Source: Tetragonia tetragonoides
Taxonomy: Eukaryota > Streptophyta > Magnoliopsida > Caryophyllales > Aizoaceae
NCBI GenBank assembly: GCA_038025085.1
Contig: CM076147.1
Coordinates: 41,228,766 to 41,292,765 of the forward strand
Direction: 5' to 3'
DNA length: 64,000 nucleotides
Below the pieces are notes generated by a model. That model worked only from the letters and a program-made list of their open reading frames with translations, did not search any database and was not told where the DNA came from. Made by a program: the position numbers and the translations under genes. Positions 44,845 through 57,100 of the stretch are shown piece by piece (the first letter of the stretch is position 1; each line of letters begins with the position of its first letter).

Positions 44845-47800
44845 ATGGATTTTCTGTGCAAAGCCTACGACTCAAATGGTTCGGACGATGATCAACCCGA
44901 ACCGAAAAAACCTTGTCCACCATCGAAACGACACCGACCCGTTTACCCACTTTCAAACCCTAACCCTAGCGTCGTTCATCAGCCATTTTCCAAGGGTCCG
45001 GCTCCCCGAACCGGAGCTCCGGTTCCTGGCAGGTACATCTCGAAGAGAGAGAAAGCTTTAATGGCTGCAACTTCGGAAACCTCTGACCAGGCTGATCCTC
45101 CTCGTTGGGTTCCATTATCACCTGGTAATTCTCATTTCCTGACAGCGACGTTTTCTTCTTTGCAATTTTGTCTGATTTTTTTTTTTGTTTTGCTAAATTG
45201 ACTGTAATTTCGCAATTTCTTTGAAGCACTTATGGAATTAGGATGTGTCCCTAACTTTTGTCTGTAAAATTGGAATTAAATTTAATTCAAAATTCAACCT
45301 GAAAATTGTTTTTAACCACTGGGATGGTGGCATGCAGATGAAGTCTTGATACGGTGTTGGTCTTGGTGGCATTTAGATTATTATTATTTATTTAGGAGAG
45401 TAGAATTAAAAAGAGGATTTCGTATAGGATAATAATTTAGGGACATATTTACTTGAGTATTAGGTTTGGAAGAAAATTACAGGACATGTGGGGTTGGGGG
45501 CGGGAGTTTACAAATCACTTGGGTGTAATGGTAACTAGTTCCCTCTTCAGGGCCCATGGGATCATTCAACTATTCCATTCTCATATTCTTTTTCCCTGTC
45601 ATTGTTGTTAATTGTCTTGTTTCCAGAATTTTTATTTCTAGGGTTATTTTTGTTGTCTTATTTCCAGAATTTTTATTTCTATGGTTATTTTCGTTGTAGA
45701 TATTGTATGACTTTTCTATGAATGAAGGTCTTCTAAAGTAATGTGCGGGTTTCCGAATCCGATTATGCTAGCTCAATTAGCAGCCCTAGTTTTTTAGATA
45801 AGAATTTTTTTTATTAATCAATCAATGAATGAATACAAAAAAGAGGACAAGAAGTCCTCAAATGAAAGCTAAAAAGTATCTACAAATCACGCCAATGAAG
45901 CTGGACAAGTGTAAGGGGGACACCCTTAAAGGCCCCCGCTGCCTGCCCCCAAAGAGATGCCAAGTAGACAATGTGGTCCCAAATACAATCAATGGTCTTT
46001 CCAGAAGCGGAAAAGATCCGGAAATTCCGCTCCAACCAAATGCACCACAGAATAGCCATAGACGCACACTTCCACCACAACTTACCCTCCCTCCTCCTAA
46101 TTAGCAGCCCTAGTTTATCATCAAGTATGATGAATACATCTATATTGGTGGCTTAAATACACTTCTCCTAACCAATATTTAGAATACAATTGTGTTGTAA
46201 CAAGATGGACTTTGTAGTTGTGAGGATGGTCTTCTCCCAACTCCGTCACTGCCATGTCATATTCTTGGCAGTGAGGTGAGGAGCCAGATGCGTTTGGAAA
46301 TTGTACTTGTTGAGTTATTGGGAAGTAAACTTGTTGGCCCATGGAAAGGAAGTTACTGTTGGTATTCAGATTAATTCCATGACAAAGAAGAAATTGTACA
46401 AGAGTGTGTTTGAGGATTGGATTTGAACTTCTGTATTTGTAATTGAACAAATGTTACACCTTACTTGATGATGCATATGTAAGGAAATGAGAGGAGAGAG
46501 ACGAATGTCAAATACAGGTTGTCATTTGAAATCCTTCAATTTCGAGCCTTTTTGAAAGACAATGGATTTGGTCCTTAGTCATTGAAGTACAAATTCATCT
46601 CAAATCCATGATATCAAATTCAAGCTTCTAAACAAACCATAAGTTTCTTCTTGTAGGTTTGGCTTGGATTGGTTTGTGTCCTTCATTGTGGATGTTTTTG
46701 CTCTTGCTTTGTGTCTACTAAATATCTTTTCTTATCTGAAAAAACAGTTTTGTTTTTAACAAATTTGCTAATTACAATAAACAAAACTTGATATAAACTT
46801 AAACAATACCAATTTGGGTCAGAAAACAAAATAATTTTAGTATGGAAATTGCATGCCAATATCCAAAGTTTACCCCCATATTACAACGATGTTAACCTTG
46901 GGTCATGATTTTTCTGATTTGGTATTATAGAACATAGTATTTCCAATTCCATTTCCTTTGCCTCGATCTTTTTTTTTTTTTTAGATAACATGGGTATCCA
47001 AGTTTTGTTTGACTAATCCCATGGGCCCTGAAGCTAACGACCAGGGAAACCTCCTGTTTCTCGATCTCCCTTCTTCATTCCCCATTAATGTCAAGAGAGA
47101 GATTATGGCTGAGCCATAGCGATAGCCACTACTGTTGAATTTCTTCTTCTTCCAAACCATCTTTTTGCTCACCCCTCTCAACTTTTTTTTATGATTGAAA
47201 AAAGAAAGAAATTTCAGGAAAGAAACATAGAACATAAATATAGAAAAATAAAATAAGAATTGTCCTCGTAGCATCTGCTATTTTAGTAAATTTGGGTTAA
47301 CGATAGAACTCTATGTACATTTCACTTATTCAGTTAGTGTGATGTACGAGATGTTTCAACTCTTCTTTTTTTTTATTTTTTATTTTTATTTTTATTTTTT
47401 TTTTATAAATTTAATGTTTTCGGATGGGTTGCCTTTCTTCTAACTTTGTTGTAATAATTTTCATTTTTGGTGTTAATTTTGTGATTAACTAATAAATAAA
47501 TGTAAAACAACACCAAAGCGGGATTTAGAGAGGTTCATTCATCCGCCGCCTGACTCTTAATTTGTTTAAGGCAAATATTAAAATGTAAGGGGGAGGATGC
47601 ATTCAAGTCATGGTAATACTTATTCACTGGCCGTGTATTAACCTTTGACCAAAAAGAAAAAAAAGGTCATTCATTGGCTTGTGGTGCCTCTATAAAAGTT
47701 AGAGGTATCTACCCCTAAATGACATTGTTTGTTGCATTATAGTTCTATTTATTATGATTAATCATACTGTAAATAATGATCTATATTTAACCGAGTGCTA

Positions 47801-50800
47801 AGAAATGATTATTAGCCTTTTATAAACAAACTTGAGAATACTCTGTTATGAAGTTTCTTTACCAATAATTATCAATTTAGATATTGGATCGAAATGAACT
47901 AAGTACATCAAAAATTTATTGAAAGAAAATCTGGGTGGCCCATGTTTCATGTCCCGGCGCCCAGTGAGTGCCATGTCCCAGCGCCAATGTCCCATGTCCC
48001 AAGTCCCGTGTCCCATGGGTGAAATCGGAGTTTGGGGACTCGTATGACCGTCCCGAGGTACTAGAGGTTCTCTAGGGTGATGATAGCTGAAAACCAAAGG
48101 CTAAAATTCATGTTATTTGAGCTTCCAAGAGGCCCCGGAACGAAGATGGATATTTTCCTACCACATCGCACAAGACACTCTTAGGGAACATAAGAGGCAA
48201 CCCCGGATCCGTTATCTGGTCTTTGATAGGCTTGTAAGGGCGTTTTCACGGATTACCAATGTAAGGGCCGGAGCACCGAAGGCAGGTGATATCGAAGTTC
48301 AGGGATCCTGATGACCCTCTCGGGGCACTGAGGGTCCTCTAGGGTCATGATAGACCCCTCTGAGAATTTTGGGCAAAAATGACACCCGGGCCCCTGGAAG
48401 ACGAAAACGAAGGCTATAATCCACGTTTTTTGGCCTTTCAGAAGGCCCCGAAACGAAGGTGAATATTTTCGCACCACATCGCACGTAACACCCCTAAGGG
48501 ACATGGGAGGCCATCGGGGTCGCTTATCCGGTCCCTGATAGGCTTGGATTGGCGTTTTCGTGATACTGATGTAAGAGTTGGAACACCAAAGGTATGGGGT
48601 GATATCAAAGTTCGGGATCCGGATGACCCTCCTAGGACACCAAGGGTCTTCTAGGGTCACGATAGACCCCCCCGAAAAATTTTGGGCAAAAATGACACTC
48701 GGGTCCCTCGAAGTCGAAAACGAAGGCCATAATCCACGCTTTTTGGGCTCTCGAAAGGCCCTGGAACGAAGGTAAATATTTTCGCGCCACATCGCACGTA
48801 GCACCCCTAGGGGACATGGGAGGCCATCGGGGTCGCTTATCCAGTCCCTGATAGGCTTTGAATGGCGTTTTACAAGACACTGATGTAAGAGTTGGAACAC
48901 TAAAGGCATGGGTGATATCAAAGTTCAGGGATCCAGATGACCCTCCCTGGGCACCGAGGGTCATCTAGGGTCATCATAGACCCCCTGGAAAAGTTTGGGC
49001 AAAAATGACATCTGGCCCGAGAAGCTGAAAACGAAGGCTATATAATAATCCACGTTTTTTGGGCTTCCGGAAGGTCTCGGAACGAAGGTGAATACTTCCA
49101 CACCACATCGAACGGAACACCCCTAAGGGTAATGAGAGGCCCTTGGAGTCGCTTATCCGGTCCCTGAAAGGCTTGAAATGGCATTTTACGTTACATTGGT
49201 GTAAGAGTTGGAACATCAAAGACATGAGTGATATCAAAGTGCGGGGATCTGGATGCCCTCCCGGGACACCGAGGGTCCTCTAGAGTCATGATAACCCCAA
49301 GAGAATTTTGGGCAAAAATGACACCCGGGCCCATTGAAGCCGAAAACGAATGCTATAATCCACAATTTTTGGGCTTTTGGAAGGCCCCGAAATGAAGGAG
49401 AATATTTTCGCGCATCGCATGTAACACCCCTAAGGGACATGGGAAGCTGTCGGGGTCGCTTGTCCGGTCCCTGATAGGTTTGGAATGACGTTTTACGAGA
49501 CACTGTTGTAAGAGTTGGATCACCAAAGACACAGATGAAATCAAAGTTCGGGGATCCAAATGACCCTCCTGGGACATCGAGGGTCTTCTAGGGTCATGAT
49601 AGACCCCCTCGGAGAATTTGGGGCAAAAATGACATCCGGACCCCCGGAAGCCGAAATCGAAGGCCATAATCCACGTATTTTGGACTTTCGGAAGGTCCCG
49701 AAAAGAAGGTGAATATTTTCGCACCACATTGCACGTAACACCCCTAGGGGACATGGGAGGCCGTCGGGGTCGCTTATCTGGTCCTAGAAGGCTTGTAATG
49801 GCGTTTCACGAGACACTGATGTAAGAGTTGGAACACCAAATGCATGGGTGATATCCAAAGTTCGGGGATCCAGATGACCCTCCCGGGGCACCGGGGGTCA
49901 TCTAGGGTCATCATAGACCCTTCGGAAAAGTTTAGGCAAAAATGACATTTGGGCCCCGAGAATTCGAAAATGAAGGGTATAATCCAGGTTTTTTTGGCTT
50001 CTCGGAGGCCTCGGAGCGAAGGTGATTACTTTCACACCACATCTTACGGAACACCCCTAAGGGACATGGGAGGCCCTTGGGTCGCTTATCTGGTCCTTGA
50101 TAGGCTTGGAAGGGCGTCTTACGGTACATTGGTGTAAGAATCGGAACATCAAAGGCGTGGGTGATATCAAAGTTTAGGGATCCGGATGACCCTCTCGGGA
50201 CACTGAGTGTCCTCTAGGGTCATGATAGACCCCAGAGAATTTTGGGCAACAATGACACCAGGGCCCCCGGAAGCCGGAAACGAAAAATGGGCTTTCGTAA
50301 GGCCCCGGAACGAAGGTGAGTATTTTCGCCCCACATCGCATAAAACACCCCAGGGGACATGTAGCGGTCCATGATAGGTTTGGAATGGCGTTTTACGAGA
50401 CAATGATGTAAGAGTTCGAACACCAAAGGCATGAGTGATATCAAAGTTCAGGGATCCAGATGACCCTCCCGGGGCACCGAGGGTCATCATAGACCCCCCG
50501 GAAAAGTTGGGGCAAAAATGACATCCGGGCCCTTGGAAGCCGAAAACGAAGGCTATGATCCACGTTTTGTGGGCTTACGGGAGGCCGCGGAACAAAGGTG
50601 AATACTTTCATACCACGTCGCACGGAACACCCCTAAGGGACATGGGAGGTCCTTGGGGTCGCTTATCTGATCCCTGATAGGCTTGTAAGGGTGTTTTACG
50701 GTATATTTGTGTAAGAGTTGGAACATCAAAGGCATGAGTGATATCAAAGTTCAGGGATTGACCATCTTGGGGCATCGAGGGTCCTCTAGGGTCATGATAG

Positions 50801-53800
50801 ACCTCCCGGAGAAGTTTGGGCAAAAATTGCACCTGAGCCCAGGAAGCCGAAAGTGAAGGCTATAACCCACGTTTTTTGAGCCCGTGGAAGGCCGCGGAAT
50901 GAAGGTGGACATTTTTGCACCACATCGCATTGGACACCAATAGGGGACATGGGAGGGCCCCGGGGTAGGTTATGAGGGTCCTTTGAAGGCTTGATGTGGC
51001 GAGCTCTGGTTTAATCATTGCTTTTAATCTTTTTTTATAGATTTGGTGGTTTTATGAGTGGTCTCAATTTTACGTTTCCTTTTTTTTCTTTCTTCTTTGC
51101 TTTTATTTTATTTTTTAGTTTTATTTTTTTAATTTATATTTTAGCTTGCACTATTTGTGGTAATTACAATATATTGATGATATATAATTTATTGGGTGAC
51201 GGGGCGATTACATGGCATGTCAAGTAATTTAGGTTGCTTCGTACTTGTGGCAGTTAGATATTAGTTTGATGCCTATTAAATTAATTATGTAGATGATTAA
51301 TTTCTATAAACTCATCAATTGCAAGTATATGCATGATGGTAAGTATAATGTGATCGCTTATACAATAGTGCGTAGGAATCTCTTCTAGTAAATGGCTATT
51401 GCTTTTTCTTTTGTCGTCACTGAACCTTGAAATTATGTATATGCTTTTTATTTATTACATTCAGAAGATCAAACTTGTACTAAATTTAGAATTATAGAAC
51501 GTTGGTGAAAAACGAAACCTTCCTTAATCCTCTCGTTTGATACTGAAAAATTCTTGGCTTAACATTTAGAAACGGGAAATTTTGAAGTGAAACGTCACGT
51601 CTTTATTAACTGTATGGAAATGAGCCTTGGCTCAATCCTTGGACTTTGGCTTAGCATATTAGCAAATGCAACCATAAACCTAAACAGGAAAAGGCCACGT
51701 TGCTTTTCATGATCTTCATAGTAAAAAGTGTATTCCAGCCAGGAACCTGAACCACTCTACAGTCCACAATATTATTCATAATGATTAACCACGACTTGAA
51801 AGATTGAAGAAGTAAAGGGCTTAACTGGTAGGCCTTTGGGATTTAGCCTTTATGGTTTGTGATAGATTCTCTTGCGTCATTATTAACTATAGGCTAGATA
51901 GAAGCATCCCCTAGTTAACTTCAATGCTTTTTAACTTCATGCAAGGGTTCACTTGAAAACTAAACAGTGGAATTGGCTGGCTAAGGTAAGCCATGAGGAA
52001 GAAACATGGGTTGCAGTAAGTAAGATCTAATTCTTGCAGCTCGTAGCATGAATTATTCATTAATGCGGATTACGGTTCGTCTGACGTTGATTCTAGGTAC
52101 CATTCGACATAATAACATAATTCAGACATTGACTGTTGACTTGATGAGTGATGAGAAGAGAGCTAACTTTTTATATAGAGCTTTTTTCTTTTTTTATTTT
52201 TCTTGATGGAACGAGAAACTTTGTCATTGAATGTCTGATGGACAGAATTGAGTTGTATTTTTTAATTTTTTATTTGTGCTACACTCTTGAGTTGTTTAAC
52301 CTATGAAATTCCAGATGCATGAAAATGAAATGCCAGTGACACACTGCTGCCACAAAATCATCATTTAGTGTCTTTCAACCTGTTTATTGCTCTTCATCAT
52401 ATGTCAATATTTCCATTGGCAGTACCTGCTCAACTGCATTTGTGACGGTGATGGTTTTGTGAAACCTGAACTTAAGTAAACTCGTCATAGTATCATTCTC
52501 AATGAGCCTATTGACCATGAGCTTGTTTGTTTGTTTCTTGCATGTCAATGTATTCCTTCCATGGCTGAACTATCTATGGTGATCATTGTCTACAAAACCG
52601 GTATTGTAAATTTATGATTTGAAGCCAGAGCTTGCAAGAATGAAAAATTTTCCTCCCTATGTTTATTTCTATCCCTCTTCCCGGGTTTCTTGATGAAATG
52701 ACATCTTTTGTTTCGTTGCCATCTTAAATTAGGATTAAAGGAATTTTCCTGAATTATCGAATGTCTTAACTTATAACTTTATGCAGTCATAGGAAGTATT
52801 TCCGATGCGCCGCATGATCTTTGTTCATCCTTTAGACATCAAGCACATTTACGCGCAGAGAAGATGAAATTACCCAGCAGGCTTTCCTTTGATTTAAAGG
52901 GCCACTTAAAACCAGTGAATGCTGTACAGTGGTCACAAACTCATGGTTAGTTTCTTTTTCCACAGATGGACTATGTTAGCCTTTTTATGCTTAGTCTTCA
53001 TATTTATTGCTGCTTATAGGATCAACTTGTGATTAGGGATGTAAATGGATCGGATTCGGATCGGGTGGAGCATCATCCGCTCCATCCGCGAAATCCATCT
53101 AATCAATCCGCTTCATCCGTCATCCGCGAACCATCCAATCCATATCCAATCCGTCCGTCATCCGCGGATTAGTGGATGGATCGGGTGCTTAAATGTTTAT
53201 GTACTAAAAACAATAAATAGACCCAACTATAATAAAATTGTTAGTAGTCAAACAAAACTTCAACTCATATACGATCGTTTTACCTTCTAACAATAAAAAT
53301 AACACAATTTAGTTTAAATAATAACAATACAAATTAGAAAACAAGTAAAATTAAACTAAGATGTAAATATAACATATGTTTGATATCTTTTTTATATTAT
53401 TCTTTTACACTTTAATATCTAAACGGGTGATGGATGGATTCGCGGATCGGGTTAGCGGATGAGAAATCTCATCCATCATCCGCTATCCAATCCATCCGTC
53501 ATCCGCTCCATCATCCATTTAATCGGGTTTTAATCCATATATTCGGTTCGGATGGAGCGGGTATCCGCGGATCATGAATCCATTTGCATCCCTACTTGTG
53601 ATAGATGTTAAATCATGAGTAATGACTGTCCCGCCCTACCCTTACTCCTGTTTCCAGTTGCATATAGACATTGTTCTACTTATTGGCATTGCTTTCATGT
53701 GACTAATTTTTGAATTTTCTTCCCCTCCCCACTTTCCTTTTCATATGGGTGTAGATGGGTGTAGAAAGTTCTGGCGTCCAGAGTATAGCAGTAGCTTGAG

Positions 53801-54083
53801 CAAGCTTAGCAAAGCCACCAAAGGTTCTAACGCAGATCATATAGTCTCAGTGAGTTAAAATAAAGCCCCTAGTTAGAAGGGTATTTTGGTCAGAAAATAA
53901 CGCCTTACAGTATGACCAAACTAGAAACCCACCCGTAGTCAGCATTTGACGAAATGTTCTTACGGAGATCCTACTTTCGAGCACATAATTCTGTTTAGCA
54001 TTAATAAATAGGTACCAAAGTTTTGGTTACCATTTGGAATAGCTATAAACTACAGGTACCAACTAAAAAACCCTTAGTTGATT

Positions 54084-54120
<37 letters not shown>

Positions 54121-57100
54121 GAAAAATCTTAATTGACTGGAAGAATGATTAACTTGGAGTAATGCTGAAGGCTGTAAGATTAGTTGACTTGAAAGGGTGT
54201 TGGCGCCTGAATGTTTCTCAATGTTATGTACTATGAAGGCTTTGTTTTGTTCAACTAATCCCAAGTTCCATAGGGAAGCTGTAATGCCAGAATTGATTGG
54301 CACAGCCAAACGAGGAATCTTTTATGTGCTCTTTATCTGATTCATGTGCCTCTTTAGTGTGGTCTTTGTCAGATAAATTTGCCAAACATCTTTGAAATCA
54401 TAAACACTTGGCTCATGTATTTTGTTAAAAAAGTCCATTTCTTTAGGAGTCCTCTTTTGTCCAAGGCTACGTTGCTTTATTGAAGGGAAGCTGAAGAATG
54501 ATAAGATGTTAAGGGAGGATGTTAAAATTAACGAGTATAGGAACCCTGAGGGGGTAGCTCAGTTGAGAAGTATTCCATAGGTCCCAAGTTTGAGTCCTCT
54601 CAGGACCACTGGATGTTTCCTGGTCGTTAACTTCACGGCCCATAGGATTAGTCAAGCAAAGCTTGGAGCCTTAGACACCCATGTTATGTAAAAAAATAAA
54701 TGAACGAGTGTAGGACTAGCGATGAATTACCAATTACCAGTTATTATATGGGGTAGAACTGCTGTGATTTGCTTTGCTCATGTAGTTGAACACAAATTCA
54801 CAATCCACCACCATCTGGGTTGCTGGAAAACAAAAAAAAGGCCATTCTCTTATGTGAGGCGTTTGGCTCACTCAAATGAAAACCAGAACGTAATTTAAAA
54901 ATATGCAGTTTTTAGAACCATGTGATTTGGTGGTGTTGGCACTATAAATCTTCATTTATTACAAATTCATTTATTATTTAATAAACATATCTGTTATCTA
55001 TAAAAAAAATTAATAAACATATCTGCATATGTATCAATGTGTTTGCTTCACAAGGTGGTGAACTTGTAGGTATTAGATAAGGTTGAAAATTTCAGACTAT
55101 ACGTGAAAAAAGAATGACCATCTCAGTCTTGTGTTCTGTTAAGAAATCAATGTTTGCTAAGTAAATTATTATGCTGAGTAGTGAGTTATAGGTGCTTCAT
55201 ATTAGGCTTTAAGGCTTTAGTTTCTCTTATGATCTTAAAAGTCAGAGTGCTTGATATTAATCTAATCCGTGAATTTAGTATGCAGCCCATCTTTTGGCAT
55301 CTGCTGGGATGGATGGCATCATTTACATATGGAATGTGTGGAATGAGCAACATGAAAAGGCCCGTGCATTTACCTATCATGGTGCAGCTGTGAAAGATGT
55401 GAGGTGGTCATCTCAAGGGCAGTTCATACTTTCATGTGGTTACGATTGCTCATCAAGGTTGATTGACGTCGAGAAGGGTTCAGAAACTCAGGTTTTCTTA
55501 GACAACCAAGCTGTTACAGCTATTAAGTTTCATCCAAACAACTCCAATCTCTTCCTTTCTGGTGGATCAAAGGGCTTCCTCAAACTGTGGGATATACGAG
55601 TAGGAAAGGCGGTTCATGAATATGTAAGACGTCTGGGACCGATACTTGATGTTGAATTTATGGTCGACGGCACACAATTTATCTCTTCAAGCGATGTATC
55701 AAAAACCAATCTTAGTGAAAACTCGCTCATTGTCTGGGATGTTGCTCGTGAGGTGCCACTTTCCAATCAGGTAAATTTCTTGCATCAATATTATCTTGTT
55801 TGCTGGGTTACAGCATGCTTTTCCTTTTTCCCCCCTTCTTTTTATGGCTTAGCCTTATACTGGTATACCTTTTTTTTACACCCGCAAGACTATTAGCTAC
55901 AATACCCTGATACATAAACTTTTATTTTTGCATTTGGCATTTTGTTAGCCTAATTTTAGATGAAGAGTTCTCGTGCACCATTGAGTCACTTGTAATGTTT
56001 AGGGTTGCTCCGCTCTCTTGGAGGCAGATGAATTGTTTCTCTTTTCATGAAAAGCCCAATTCAAAAGAACGCAACTAGTCAATTGAATGACTTTGACTTT
56101 TATATGGTTTTGTTGATGCAGAGTTATTTTCCGAATATCATCTGAAATAAATGATGTTAAGATTTGTGACTTCTCATTCAATTTAATTGAAGTAGTTTGT
56201 GGTGCGGGGGAGGTACAGATTCCTAAGGGTATAAAGATGTTAACAAATAGCCGCGGAAACATGGATTGAATTGATAGATGTTTGGGCATAGTCAGGCATA
56301 TGAAAAAGGCGAGGTATCTATTTTGGCAGTTGAAATATTAGTAGACATGCAGTGTATAGATTGGGAAGTCATACTACAGGTCTACAGTTACTACCTTTGA
56401 TTCCAAGAATCATTTTTAAATAAAAATAAAAACCATGTGGTGCTTATAATTTTAAAATTTTAAGTCATGGATTGATCTAGTTGGTTTCTCGTGGAATCAT
56501 ACATGTTCTGTTCACCTTCGGGACATGTTTGGATTGAGGGTAAATAGGGGTAGTGGAGAGGATTTAAGAGTAAAGCGAGAGGTGTAGCCGTGTGCCCGTG
56601 TAGGTGGTGGTGAGTGTTAGATTTGGGTGGTGGAGGGAGAAGGAAGGATAATAGTTACCCCCATTTGGGTGATATTAGTTACTCTACCCTCTCCCTAGGT
56701 AACAATTCCCCCTCTTGTCCCCTTATTTTTCTCTCTTTCCCACAATATTGTACCACCCTCATATTACACTAATTTGCTCCTTTACCCCCCCCCTTGATGC
56801 ATCACCCTCATTCCAAGTATTGCCCTTAGTGTATGTCTATGTGATTATGTGCCTGTTGCAGTGTGACTTTGCTAGGTCTTTATGGAGTAGGTTGCTGGAG
56901 GAGAGTTTTGTGTGTCCTGCCACGGTGGGAGATTTTCTACAGCTTCATTTCGCTGCAATGAGGCGAGGGAGGGAGGGGAGATTGTTTTGGAGGTGCATGT
57001 GTATGGTCATCCTGTGGTGTATTTGGTTGGAGAACTCTCGAGTGTTATGGGATATTGGGAAGCCTATAGACTATGTCTGGGACCATGTGGTCTATTTGGC

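Larger units (their letters stand above)
45125..52786 (+). other. intron 1 of the WDR25-like gene (7.7 kb)
   Basis: From GTAATT to TTATGCAG. It contains a LINE fragment (45793-46098), a SINE fragment (46970-47070), a higher-order tandem array (48000-51010) and AT-rich spacers. A 48-bp direct duplication (TTCCAGAATTTTTATTTCTA twice, about 45622 and 45664) is also present. No additional exon is required for the reading frame. Confidence 0.85.
52946..55285 (+). other. intron 2 of the WDR25-like gene
   Basis: From GTTAGT to GTATGCAG, 2.34 kb. Holds a hAT-like element (53034-53594), a poly-A tract (54087-54118) and a SINE (54543-54702). Confidence 0.85.

Noticed and set aside
44837..45061. alternative WD40 gene start at 44837
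   Set aside because: It is in another frame and does not continue into the conserved propeller; kept only as an upstream ATG.
48253..48921. 222-residue minus-strand open frame as a gene
   Set aside because: It lies wholly in the tandem array, repeats itself with frame changes between units, has no recognisable domain and no splice-supported extension.
54543..54600. a tRNA gene
   Set aside because: A- and B-box-like motifs are present, but the acceptor and anticodon stems do not form and target duplications show a SINE.
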